Of a stretch of 64,000 bases of DNA, positions 51,615-63,999 are shown piece by piece. The stretch covers positions 21,104,808 through 21,168,807 of the forward strand of contig NC_081180.1 of the NCBI RefSeq assembly GCF_029867415.1, given 5' to 3'. The notes below the pieces were generated by a model. It made no database searches, had not been told where the DNA came from, and worked only from the letters and a program-made list of their open reading frames with translations. Numbering within the stretch: position 1 is the first letter of the stretch; every line of letters starts with the position of its first letter. This DNA is from Vicia villosa (taxonomy: Eukaryota; Streptophyta; Magnoliopsida; Fabales; Fabaceae). Position numbers and translations under genes: made by a program.

Positions 51615-52636
51615 TTAACGTTTTCATCGAGAGGTGGCACCATACCACATGGTGAGATGAGGATCACACTCCACGACTTCGCGTGTCTGCTGCATCTTCC
51701 GATCAGAGGGAGATTCTTGGATAATTAGAGAATTAGTAAGGAGGATGCGTTGGATTTGTTGGTTGAAATGTTGGGAGTTACCCCTGAGAGTTTCCTGGAA
51801 GAGATTGATAAAACCCGAGGTAATCACGTCAGGTACAATTATTTGGCTCAGGTGTTCGAGGAGGAGGTACAACATGTGCGAGAGGCCGATGGTAATTCCG
51901 AGCAAGTTACCATGCACATGAGGTATGCTATGAGAGCACCCCTTTCGTATCTTGTTGGCACATAGATCTTTGTGGACACCCGACAACATGTCACTCATGA
52001 CGGTATAACTTCTTTTTCTTTGTTGCCTTTGTTAATTATATTGTTTGCGAAACTAACTATTTAATTTTTTAATTTCAGGGAAGGATACTATAGCACTTCC
52101 CCCGTATCTCAGGTTGGTCACTTACGGAGGGTTATACTGAAGATAAGCCGCGTGCATGTGCATACGACCCCCTCCGAGGGAACCAAACGGTAGAGCCATT
52201 CAGGTTGTACATTAACCGACTGACACATGAGGACGTACACTTCTGTTTATACGTTGACCACCGTGTGACGAAGGGATATGGGTGAGTCGTATCTACATCC
52301 GACTGGAGCTATGAGTACGGTTACATGTTATGATTTCTCTAGGTGTCTCATCCATACATGATACATGATACTCAAGGGGACCCACCGAGGCTAGTTCATT
52401 AGGCTAGGGCCGATCATGCCACTTACGTGTTGCCCAAGTGTCGTCGTGTCATTGAGCTTGCACGAGATGGTCTTGACATATGTTCGTTTCTTGATGGATC
52501 TGATGCAAGACGTGTTCCGAATGCCATCATGGAGGAGGCTCAGGCGGTCATGCTTTACAGGAGGCAGCGGAGGGAGGCCTCGAGGGTGACAAGCCTACTA
52601 ATCATCCGCTATACCCGCAATACCCAATATTTTTAA
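51615..52636 (+). pseudogene. PMD pseudogene, unit C
   Basis: Open at 51750-51965 (LVEMLGVTPES..RGNHVRYNYLAQVFEEE..YLVGT) and 52427-52636. The central part is deleted on both sides: 51966-51985 lacks the TYMNIMYL region, and after DHR (about 52262) the FDDVSLFTGW to ERVMRQFG block is missing. Confidence 0.7.
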
Positions 52637-53679
52637 TTGATATTTTTTGTTATTTAGCAGTACTTCTTTGTTATTCAGTTTGGATAACATTTTTGTATAT
52701 CGTACTACTATAGCACTATACATATATTCAGTAGTTTGAGTTCAATAGCTTTTTGTTATTCAGTAATTTATGGTTTTTTTTCCAATTCTACATGTATTTG
52801 TATTATGTGCGAATCAACCGTAAATATATTAAAATAGTTCTGATACTGGTAACAGCAGAAATCAGAAATATATTACCGGTTGAAACCGCAAATATACCTC
52901 TGGCTTTCAATCAATTTTAAAAATAAATGGTGCGCATTGGAAATATACTTCCGATTTTAGAGGGGAACTTTAGGAATTGCAAATGGTATTTCTTTTGAGC
53001 ATGAGATGGAATAAGAATTTCCCTATATTTTTGATTGATTTGGACATCAGACCCTTTCAAAAACCAGCCAAACCAACCCGCGAACACTCAAATTTTTACT
53101 CTTAAACCTACCCTATCCTACTCTTAACATACTCCTTATAATTAACACATCATGCATATTTTATCCTGGAGCATTTGGTTACTGCAAAATGATGTCCTGT
53201 TTAAGGGTTTATAGTTCGGTTGTAATGAGTAGAGTATCCCTTATGCTCTCGTTTATTATAATAGTTGCATATTAAAAAAAATGCACATAACATTTTTATG
53301 AAAAAACTAATATTTTCTACTTAAATCTTGCACAATAATTTATTGAAAATGGGTATATAAACAAAAAGAAAGATAAAAAAGAAATTAACAGTAACAAGTT
53401 TATATTAAGGCATTTGTTAAGTGTATCTTTTAGAAACATAAATATTACGGTGAGACAAAATTACAAATACGAATTCTCAAAATTATAGAAAAAAAAACTT
53501 ATAATACGATTGTAGTGGCCTACCGTGTTATTAAATATAGAATAAAAAATTCAAAAAAATGATAAGTTTTATGTGAAAAAACAATTTTTAAGGTTTTAAA
53601 GTTTTGAATACAAAAATTTCAAGATCTACAAGTAAAGTATTTTCTCAAATATTTTTAAGTAATATTAAAAATAAAAAAT

Positions 53680-53682
<3 letters not shown>

Positions 53683-53733
<51 letters not shown>
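53683..53733. repeat. (TA)n array, unit C, left part
   Basis: About 25 TA repeats left of the first palindromic MITE. Confidence 0.95.
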
Positions 53734-54526
<793 letters not shown>

Positions 54527-54730
54527 CGAGTACATGTTAAGAAATTAATATAAAAGATTTATCAATATAAGAAAGATATATTCTAAGAGTACACGTTAAA
54601 AAAAATATGATAAAATTTTATTTGAAAAGACAATTTTTAAAGTTTTAAATTGTTGAATACAAAATTTTCAAGATCTACAAGTAACGTATTGTCTCAAATA
54701 TTTTAAAAATAATATTAAAAATTAAAAATT

Positions 54731-54735
<5 letters not shown>

Positions 54736-54758
<23 letters not shown>
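54736..54758. repeat. Short (TA)n array, unit C
   Basis: About 11 TA repeats, the counterpart of the second array of units A and B. Confidence 0.9.
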
Positions 54759-54761
<3 letters not shown>

Positions 54762-55140
54762 TTTATCTTGTAAATAGTATATTATTTTATTTAATAATTT
54801 AAATTTTTTTAATAGTAAAGCAGAAATTCTATATAAATAATAAATAAAAAATACAAACAAATAAAAGGAAAAAGAGAATTAGTAGTGTGCAAAAACAAAA
54901 AGAAAGCTAAAATTCATAACCAAAGTTAAAACTAAAAAAAAAACTAAACAACTAAACTAAAGGAAATAGAACAAGTCACAAAATCGATAATCTAATTTAT
55001 CCTAAAAAAATCAAGCAAAATAAAACTTCAGAGAGACTGAAGCTGAAGGAAAGAAAACTCAACCACCTCAAAAAAAACAAAAGGAGGGTGGCTGGCCACC
55101 AACACTCCCTTAAATGCCAAATCAAATAAAAGTCTCACTA

Positions 55141-56560
55141 TCATTCTAATAGAGAAACAAAAAAAACTCTTATTATAATCATTATTGGAGCAATGTTGAA
55201 GGAGTTATTATAATCATTATTGTATGACAAAGTTGGCAATGCAGGTTGCTGAAGAATCACATTCTGATTCTGGTTCTGAATTTGTTGTGGTTGGGACTGA
55301 GACATTTCAAATTGATTTCCAGCAACACCAATACAATTAGTTTTGATCAGGTTATCGTGGATTTTCTGGACACCAGCAGCAATAGCATCATTAGCATCAT
55401 ACATGATTTCGAGATCTGCAGGACGAGTCACCTTCGGAGCTAGGTGGGTGTGGTTGCCTTCATAACTGGTTAGCAGCATGGAAGGCTCAGGCGCATAACG
55501 CTCTATGCGCTTCTTTACGTCACAACCGGGAGCGGTGCAACGGTAATAGCTCCTGTTTTACATATCACCAAACAAGAAAAAAAATGCAAGTTCAACTCAA
55601 TCAAGAATATGTGTGATCACTGCTATAGTTATTACATTACATATAATCTAAGGAAAATCAAATACATAATATGATTTTAAAGGAGTCTTTGATCTGGGTG
55701 CAAGTTTCTGCAAAACTAATTAGCGAATGCAAAAACTTGCACCCAGATCTACGAAATTACATCATTAGATTTCACGATACCTAGAAAAAGGGCTTTTCTT
55801 GACACGTTTCTGGCCATACTTGAGCCATTGGAAACCATCATCCAAGTGATCAACTTCAGTTTCTGTTTTGACATTAACTTTTGTAGGTCTTTGCTTTTGC
55901 TTGTCCTTCTTCTTTGGTTTCACGTTTTCATCATCTTCCTCAATCTTCTCTTTGACTGTAACTCCTGATTCCTTTTCTTTTTATTTTTTATTTTTTATAT
56001 GAATAATAGTATTTATTTTTGAAAAAATAAAATAAAATAAAAATATTTTAATCAACTCACGTTTTCTTCGCCTGATTTTGATCATTTGGATTCTCCACCG
56101 CTTCGATTCCATGATCTCCACCGTGATCCTCAGCTTCCTTTCCTTCAACAAGTTGCAGTCTATCTTCAGGTTCAGCTGCGGCAACAACCGGTTTGACAGC
56201 AACTGCACCAACCGGTTTGACAGCAACTGCACCAGCCTCATTGTAGGACGAAGGAATCGAAGACGAGTCCGAGACAGGCTGCTGCAGGTCAGTTTGGGTT
56301 GCAGCAGGTAGTGATTCTGACGTGCCGGTTTCAAAGTTGAAGTCTGAGAACCAATAAAAAGCGTTGAAATCATCCATGTAACTAGAAAAAGAAGCATCAC
56401 TTAGATTAGGATCAGACAGTGGTGATGGTGGTGGTGGCATGTTAAAGACGCTGCATGATGGTAAAGCAGGTGAGAAATGGAAATCAGTTATGCAACTTCC
56501 ATCATTCATGTTGTTTTGAATCTCATCATCAGAAAATGCTGATGCTGAAGAATTCTCCAT
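55141..56560 (-). CDS. WRKY transcription factor (group IIc-like), copy 1, altered heptad, possibly a pseudogene
   Basis: Nuclear DNA-binding protein of the W-box-binding WRKY family. Exon 1 56560-56061 (MENSSASAFSDDE.., Ser/Pro-rich; the ORF extends to an ATG at 56575). Exon 2 ends at 55781 and begins near 55977. Exon 3 runs from 55552 down to the stop at 55141. The exon 2/3 junction (FSR then SYYRC) is the conserved WRKY intron site. The domain reads DDGFQWLKYGQKRVKKSPF.. with Leu (CTC) in place of the near-invariant Arg. The zinc finger is intact, C-X4-C-X23-H-X-H (CTAPGC..NHTH). Two problems: the obvious exon 1 donor (AAAAC then GTGAGT) and acceptor (AAAAAG at 55977) do not join in frame, and the C-terminus from about 55168 is encoded by the repeat unit. 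An acceptor at 55889 would restore frame but drop a Lys-rich NLS-like stretch. Confidence 0.7.
55691..55749 (-). other. Short hairpin in WRKY intron 2, copy 1
   Basis: Arms of 22 nt (GATCTGGGTGCAAGTTTYTG plus CA) with one mismatch around a 15-nt loop, 31 nt inside the intron from the exon 2 donor. Present unchanged in copy 2 (58880-58938). Confidence 0.85.
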
Positions 56561-56641
56561 GATCATCACATACACTTTTTCTCTCTGGATTGTGTGCTGT
56601 GACTTGTGTAAGAGTTGTTTATAACTATGTTTATAAGGGTG

Positions 56642-56649
56642 TATATATA
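56642..56649 (-). promoter_or_regulatory. TATA box of WRKY copy 1
   Basis: TATATATA about 80 bp upstream of the chosen start codon. Copy 2 has a shortened version (TATATATTATAA near 60211-60222). Confidence 0.5.
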
Positions 56650-57833
56650 ACCTTTTGCATATATTCCTCAGTGTTCTATCTGTTTCTTTTTTTTTATTTT
56701 TAATTTAATGAAATATGTTTTTATTTGAAAAAGTAAGGCTTTTTAATTAATTTCACAAGATAAATGAGTAGATGACAAAATGAGGAGATAAGAAAAAGGA
56801 CATTTTGGGGATTTTACTAAATTAAAATTGTGTTCCCTAAGTTTTATAAATGTTTGACTTGGATCCTTTTACACGTTTTCACTTTCAGTTTCATTTTCAT
56901 TTGTATTTATCAGTATTATTTTTACTCCCTTTTATTTTCATGAAAATCATTTTATTTGACTAAATGATTCCAATTAAGAAAATATATAAAAGTATAATTA
57001 TTTTGTTTGTGAAATTTGTATTATCTAAATTTTATTTGGGTTTGGACATCTTATGTTTAATGCCTTGTAGTTTTATTCCATGATTTTAGCCATGTTAAGT
57101 CTGGTTTTATATTGAATTAAATTTGAAGATGAACTATATATCAACTAGTTGAGATTACCTATTTATGCATGATCCGATGATTTCGATTTTAATCAAACAA
57201 CTTGTTTTAATTATTTTTCAAAAGCTTTATTCTAAAGTTAATCTTGTGGTTATAAGTATAAATCTGAATTGACTGCTTTGTTGAAGTATTATTTTATTTA
57301 TGTCATGAAATTGCTAATCATTCATTAATCATTGTAAGCTAGTTAATGAGATTCATCTCACTTTCCATTGTCTACCAATTTTTTTTAGAAATCGACATTG
57401 CTTAATATTTGATGTTATTTTGATTAAATTTGTGTTAATTGATAAACTTGTTTCAAATTTTGAATGTATATGATCATTACTACTATAAATAATTTCTTTT
57501 ATGATAAAATTTTTATCTCGTTCTACAAATAATCGAGATATATATTTAGGGTGCATCATATTTAATTGTTTTTTTTTATAAAATTCAATGTATTCCATCG
57601 ATTTTTTATTAAACACTGAGAGAATAGATCTCTGAGGAACCTAACTTCGAAACCTATTTATTGTATTTTTTTTGTTTATCTTTTCAATTGACTTAGATAT
57701 CAAGTGTTATATTTTTTCATTCGGCGTCTTTCTCTATTCAATATTTTAAATTATTTTAAATACGAAATTAATATTTGTTAGATGAAAAAGAACTATAATC
57801 ATGATACAAGATAGGGCTATTGTAGCAGTTATT
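56650..57833. other. WRKY copy 1 upstream region
   Basis: The first 230 bp (to about 56880) is shared with copy 2 (60190-60427) and presumably promoter. The remainder is AT-rich with no recognisable gene or repeat. Confidence 0.5.
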
Positions 57834-58766
57834 TGTTAGAACAAGATTTGTTCTGATCAATATTCTTAGTTTTGATGATAACAAGGATATGAATTTTGGA
57901 TGAGATAATGTGGTACTCTAATACATTGCAATTTCCCTTTCAGGAAAAATATATAAAGAATATGCACAAATCAGCGCTCAGAAGCTTTGACTCAGAAGGT
58001 TCAGCATGCAACATCAGAACATGGTCTGGCAAGACATCAGAAGATGGTCAAAGCAGAATCAGAACATGGGTCTATGGAAGCATCAGAAGAACTTGAGTTC
58101 AGAAGCAGAAGCACTGAAGTTCTCATGGTATCACGCTCAGAAGCACTTCAAGGTCAGAAGACAAGAAGATGCTCTGCACCAAGCTGTTTGACTCTGATGA
58201 TATTCAAACGTTGTATACACAAACATCAGATCAGAAGCAAGTACAAGATGGCAGGCTACGCTGACTGACAAAAGGAACGTTAAAAGCTATTAAAGGCAAC
58301 GTCAGTAGACACATCGTAAACAAGGCTCGAGGTAGTTGACAAAAGAGTGAAACATTAAATGCAATGCTGTACGGAATACGCAAAGCATTAAATGCTCCCA
58401 ACGGTCATCTTCTCAAGTGCCTATAAATATGAAGTTCTGATGAGAAGCAAGGTTACCGATTCTGACGAATTCTGTGAATACTAACTTGCTGAAACGCTGT
58501 TCAAATCAAAGCTCATAAACTTCATCTTCATCAAAGCTCACTACATTGCTGTTGTAATATATTAGTGAGATTAAGCTTAAACTTTAAGAGAAATATCATT
58601 GTTGTGATTATAGCTTTTCAGAAGCATTTTAATACTCTTAGAATTGATTACATTAATTTGTAAGTAACTAGAGTGATCAAGTGTGATCAGGATACTCTAG
58701 GAAGTCTTAGCTTGTGTCTAAGCAGTGGTAACTAGAGTGATCACGTGGTGGTCAGGATACTCTAGA
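57834..58766 (+). repeat. LTR-like fragment between WRKY copies
   Basis: Begins TGTTAGAACAAGATTTG and contains many CAGAAG/TCAGAA motifs (57975-58190), a CTATAAAT box near 58420, and at its right end a repeated unit of about 65 bp (CTAGAGTGATCA..GTCAGGATACTCTAG). This resembles the LTRs of a legume retrotransposon. The right end lacks the expected CA and joins directly to WRKY copy 2, so it is truncated or recombined there. Confidence 0.5.
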
Positions 58767-58879
58767 AAAAAAATGTAAGTTCAATTCAATCAAGAATATG
58801 TGTAATCACTGCTATAGTTATTACATTACATATAATCTAAAGAAAATCAAATACATAATTTTATTTTAAACGAGTTTTT

Positions 58880-58938
58880 GATCTGGGTGCAAGTTTCTGC
58901 AAAACTAATTAGCGAATGCAAAAACTTGCACCCAGATC
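58880..58938 (-). other. Short hairpin in WRKY intron 2, copy 2
   Basis: Same 22-15-22 structure as 55691-55749, with no change seen between the copies although flanking intron bases differ. Confidence 0.85.
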
Positions 58939-59078
58939 TACGAAATTACATCGATAGATTTCACGATACCTAGAAAAAGGGCTTTTCTTGACACGTTTCT
59001 GGCCATACTTGCGCCATTGGAAACCATCATCCAAGTGATCAACTTCAGTTTCTGTTTTGACATTAACTTTTGTAGGTC

Positions 59079-59432
59079 TGTTAGTAGTTGATTAGTTGAT
59101 AGTTGATAAAAGATAGTTTTAGAGAGTTGTTTAGAAAGAAGGCTATTTCATTGATTTCTTGGATGATTGTTTACAATGTAGCAATTGCCTATTTATAGGC
59201 TACAAGTCACCAACCTCTCAATGGTGGTGAATGTTTCTACATTACATTAGTTCTTTCTAGAGTTTTCATGATATGTTATTATCATGATAAATCTAGATTC
59301 TTCTATATTTGCCATACACTTATATATCTAGATTGTTCTACCATATTCATACAACTTATAGTTCTAGGATGTTCTATATTTTCATACATATTATATTTAA
59401 GAATACTCTAGAAATTTGTAGCAACTTCAATA
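59079..59432 (-). mobile_element. 354-bp insertion in WRKY copy 2, solo-LTR-like
   Basis: Absent from copy 1, where GTAGGTCTTTGC is continuous. Flanked by AGGTC at 59074-59078 and 59433-59437. Begins TGTTAGTAG. On the minus strand it has a TATAAATAGG box (near 59190-59200). Size and features suit a small copia-type solo LTR, though its right end (TTCAATA) is not a clean CA. Confidence 0.65.
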
Positions 59433-60427
59433 AGGTCTTTGCTTTTGCTTGTCCTTCTTCTTTGGTTTCACGCTACCACACACATAGAATTCAAAATAAA
59501 ATAAATAAAGCATATTTCATCATCTTCCTCAATCTTCTCTTTGACTGTAACTCCTGATTCCTTTTCTTTTTATTTTTTATTTTTTATATGAATAATAGTA
59601 TTTATTTTTGAAAAAATAAAATAAAATAAAAATATTTTAATCAACTCACGTTTTCTTCGCCTGATTTTGATCATTTGGATTCTCCACCGCTTCGATTCGA
59701 TGATCTCCACCGTGATCCTCAGCTCCTTTTCCTTCAACAAGTTGCAGTCTATCTTCATTTTCAGCTGCGGCAACAACCGGTTTGACAGCAACTGCACCAA
59801 CCGGTTTGACAGCAACTGCACCAGCCTCATTGTAGGACGAAGGAATCGAAGACGAGTCCGAGACAGGCTGCTGCAGGTCAGTTTGGGTTGCAGCAGGTAG
59901 TGATTCTGACGTGCCGGTTTCAAAGTTGAAGTCTGAGAACCAATAAAAAGCGTTGAAATCATCCATGTAACTAGAAAAAGAAGCATCACTTAGATTAGGA
60001 TCAGACAGTGGTGATGGTGGTGGTGGCATGTTAAAGACGCTGCATGATGGTAAAGCAGGTGAGAAATGGAAATCAGTTATGCAACTTCCCATGTTCATGT
60101 TGTTTTGAATCTCATCATCAGAAAATGCTGATGCTGAAGAATTCTCCATGATCATCACATACACTTTTTCTCTCTGGATTGTGTGCTGTGACTTGTGTAA
60201 GAGTTGTTTATAATATATAACCTTTGCATATATTCCTCAGTTTTCTATCTCTTTCTTTTATTTTTTCCCCCTTTTTATTGAATGAAATATGTTTTTATTT
60301 GAAAAAGTAAGGCTTTTTATTAATTTCACATGATAAATGAGTAGATGACAAAATGAGGAGATAAGAAAAAGGACATTTTGGGGATTTTACTAAATTAAAA
60401 TTGTGTTCCCTAAGTTTTATTTATGTT

Positions 60428-60629
60428 TGTGTCAAAGATGCAAGAACTCACCATGAAAGGGGAAAAAGTTTGTTACAATCAAGAAGAAGATAGAGAGAGA
60501 GAGAGAAGGAATGAATCACTGTTTCATTGATTAAGCAAAAATAGGTTACATGAGAGTTTATATATTCTATACAAGAGTATGCATACTAAGCTACAATAGA
60601 CTAACTGTACAATATATCTATCTCTAATA
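60428..60629 (-). repeat. 3' LTR of second copia element
   Basis: Begins TGTGTCAAAG exactly where similarity between WRKY copies 1 and 2 ends. It carries a GA-rich run (60486-60510). It ends at ..CTCTAATA next to the C-rich complement of a polypurine tract (CCCCCCTC, 60631-60638). About 202 bp. The other LTR is outside the window. Confidence 0.75.
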
Positions 60630-60636
60630 TCCCCCC

Positions 60637-63600
60637 TCAAGCTGGACTTTGGATGCTACAAAGGCCAAGCTTGGACAAAAGAGAATTGAAAATAGGAGAA
60701 TGCAATGGCTTGGTGAATACATCAGCTAGCTGTTCTTTAGTAGAGATAGGTAACAAGTGAAGAAGTTTGGACACTATCTTCTCTCTAATAACATGACAAT
60801 CAAGCTCAATATGCTTGCTCCTCTCATGAAAAGTGGGATTATGCGCAAGATAAACAGCTAACTTGCTATCACAAAACACAGAGGCAGGCTGAGAGAAAAC
60901 GATGAGGAAGTCTCTAAAGAGAAATTGGAGCCATTGTAGCTCACATGATAAGGACGCCAAAGCTCGGTATTCAGCCTCAGTGGAAGAACGAGAAACTGTG
61001 TTTTGCTTCTTTGATTTCCAGCAAATAAGAGATGAGCCAAGGATAACACAAAATCCTGTAACTGATTTGCGAGTTTCCGGGCATCTTGCCCAGTCAGAAT
61101 CTGCAAAACCAAACAGTTTGAGAGAGCTAGTAGCAGAAAATAAAATACCCTTAGCAGGTGCAGACTTAAGGTATATGAGGATTCGAGTAGCCGCTTGATA
61201 ATGAGGAACAAGGGGCTTGGAGACATGCTGACTCAAATGTTGGACAGCATAGGATATATCTAGTCTAGTGTTGGTAAGATAAATGAGACGACCAATTAGT
61301 CTCCTATAAGAAGAAGGGTCATTAAGAGGAATGCCATCTGAAGTGGAGAGCTTTAGATTAGGATCAAAAGGTATAGTTGAAGGCTTGGCTGCCAAGAAAC
61401 CTGTGTCTTCAAGCAATTGAAGAGTGTACTTCCTTTGGTTCATGAATATACCTTTAGTGGACCTGGCAATCTCAAACCCTAAAAAGTATCTCAGTTTTCC
61501 CAAATCCTTAATGCTGAACTGTTGGTCAAGGAGGCGTTTAACATGGTGAATCTCATCAATAGAATCACCAGTTAAAACTATGTCATCCACATAAACCAGT
61601 AAGGCTGTAAAGCTAGTGGGGGAGGATTTTACATATAAAGAACAGTCAGCCTGAGATTATGCATAACCAATAGATATCAAAAAAGAAGAAAGCTTAGCAT
61701 ACCATTGCCTACTAGCTTGCTTCAAGCCATACAAGGATTTTTGGAGTCTGCAAACTTGTGAAGGATTAGAAGTCACTAAGCCAGGAGGTAAAGTCATATA
61801 AACTTCCTCATTTAAATCTCCATGCAAAAAGGCATTGTTGACATCTAATTGCTCTAGATGCCAACCTTTGATTGAGGCTATGGACAAAAGAACTCTAACT
61901 GTGGTAATCTTAGCCACAGGAGAAAAAGTATCAAAGTAGTCCACTCCTTCCATCTGTGTATAGCCTTTAGCCACAAGTCTGGCTTTGTATCTCTCTATGG
62001 ATCCATCTGCTCTGTATTTCACTTTATAGACCCATCTGCATCCAATAGGCACTTTACCAGGTGAAAGATCCACTAATGTCCAGGTATGATTAGCAGCAAG
62101 AGCCTGCAATTCAACATTCATAGCATGCTTCCAACATTCAAATTGGTTAGCTTGTAGGAAACTAGATGGTTCAGAAATAGATGTAATGGTGGAGCAGAAA
62201 TGATGAAAATCTGGAGAGCAATTTTTATAGGACAAGACTGAGGACAAGGGATAAAGAACTTTAGAGGCTGTAGGAGTGGCAGAGGAGGAGTAACAATGAT
62301 AATCAGCAAGATATGAAGGAGGATGAGTAGTTCTAGTAGAATGCCTTGGAAGAAGCTGATTATTAGGGGAGGAATTGCTGCTAGAAGGATTATTGGGAGT
62401 GATGGGAGAACTGTTAGGTAAAGGACTAAGCTGTGAAGGACTATCAGGTAAAGAAGAAACATGAGTAGGGGATGGACTAGAGTCATGAGTAGGAAGGGGA
62501 CTATAATCTGAATTAGTAGGGTCAGAGGCAGCAGGCAAGTTATTATCTAGTGGTTCATTAGAGGGCACAACATTGTCCAAGGGTACAATGGGAGTTATCT
62601 CATCAGATAGAGTAGGGCCAGAATTAGTACATACAGGGCAGGGAGGGACAGAATTGTTATCCCGTGGACAAGGTGAGGTTTTAAAAGGAAACAGATTTTC
62701 ATAAAATATAACATTTCTTGACACAAAGATATTGTGATGTGTCAAGTCATAAAGAACATATCCCTTAGTGCCTTCTGTATAGCCTATAAAAACTGCCTTG
62801 CGAGCCCTAGGGTCGAATTTAGTCCTATGAGCCATGAGGGAAGTGGCATAGGTTAAACAACCAAAAACCTTAAGGTGAATGAGGGAGGGAGGCTCTTTGT
62901 ACAGAATTTCATAAGGACATTTCATTTTGAGTAAAGGGGTAGGGAGGCGATTGATGACATGAATAGCTTGCTGGATGCAGAAATTCCACATGGTCAAAGG
63001 GACATTGGATTGAAAGTGTAGAGCCCTAGCTACATTAAGTATGTGTTGATGTTTCCTCTCAACAATTCCATTTTGTTGAGGGGTTTCAACACAAGACTTT
63101 TGATGCAAAATGCCCTTAGAGGAAAGAAAGTTGTGAAGAGTTAGAAACTCTGTACCATTATCAGATCTTATGCATTTTATGTGCTTATTAAACTGTTTCT
63201 CAACATAAGCTACAAAATTGATGAAACTAACTCTAGTCTGATCTTTAGTTTTCAGAAAGATCACCCATGTGAACCTAGAGTGGTCATCAACTAGAGTAAG
63301 AAAGTATTTGTGTCCTAACAAAGAGATAGTGGAAAAAGGACCCCATAGGTCAGCATGAATGAGATCAAAAATATCAGAAGAGCATGTAACACTGTCAGGA
63401 AAGGGAAATTTCTTTTGTTTGGCCATATGGCATGAATCACAAGGAGTAACAATATCTTTACAAGAAACAAATGGAAAAACTTGAGCTATGTTTTCTAAAC
63501 CCTTTTGGGAAGGGTGACCTAGCCTCATGTGCCATATAGTAGTATCATTAGGCATTACAGAGTTACAAGAATTATTACAAGTAGAAGGAAAACTATTTGA

Positions 63601-63999
63601 ATGGAGAACATAGAGTCCATGTTGCAGATCAGCTATACCAATCGTTTCCATGGAAGGATTCTGCACAATGGAACAAGAGTCAGCATTAAACTGAAGAAAA
63701 CAGTTGTTGAATTTAGACAATTTTGCAACAGAGATCAAATTAACATTGAAGGAAGGTATATAAAGGACATTGTGCAATGTTAAGGAAGATGTAAGTTGGA
63801 TAGAACCAGAAATAGAAGCAGATAAGTGAGATCCATTAGGTAGAGTGACAGAGATTGGAACAATTCGATGATAGTTAGAAAAAGCTGAAAGATTGAAAGA
63901 GATATGATCTGTGGCCCCTGTGTCAAGGATCCACAGGGAGGGATACTTACCATTGGTGGTGGAGGATAGAGTGTTAAGTGTAAGAGGAGATGTAGACAC
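60637..63999 (-). pseudogene. Copia pol, partial, with one in-frame stop
   Basis: One reading frame broken only by TAA at 61657-61659. In order: protease (LDTGATDH); GAG-pre-integrase (WHMRLGH); integrase (HADLWGPF, RSDNGTEF, PQQNGIVERKH with the catalytic acids); a Ser/Pro-rich linker; RT (QLDVNNAFLHGDL, then YVDDIVLTG after the stop); RNase H (DSDWARCPETRKS, SSTEAEYRAL) to the end at 60637. The stop falls in the RT palm between SIGYA and SQADCSLY. RE1/RE2-type copia, distinct from the element at 16857. Not translatable in full unless the stop is read through. Confidence 0.9.

Larger units (their letters stand above)
58764..60149 (-). pseudogene. WRKY pseudogene, copy 2
   Basis: Tandem duplicate of the 55.1-56.6 kb gene. 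Exon 1 (60149-59650) is open with a few substitutions (NMGSC for NDGSC, AAENED for AAEPED). Exon 2 (58970-about 59566) encodes the normal GFQWRKYGQKRVKKSPF but is split by a 354-bp insertion (59079-59432). It also has about 45 bp of foreign sequence near 59472-59515. Exon 3 with the zinc finger is absent: similarity ends within intron 2 at about 58764. Cannot make a WRKY protein. Confidence 0.85.

Noticed and set aside
55691..55749. Calling the WRKY intron hairpin a miRNA gene
   Set aside because: Loop and stem are too short for a typical plant precursor and there is no expression evidence; kept as an observation only.
57987..58268. ORFs with Gln-Lys-His/Ser-Glu repeats
   Set aside because: Produced by repeated CAGAAG motifs in an LTR-like sequence; three overlapping frames are equally open.
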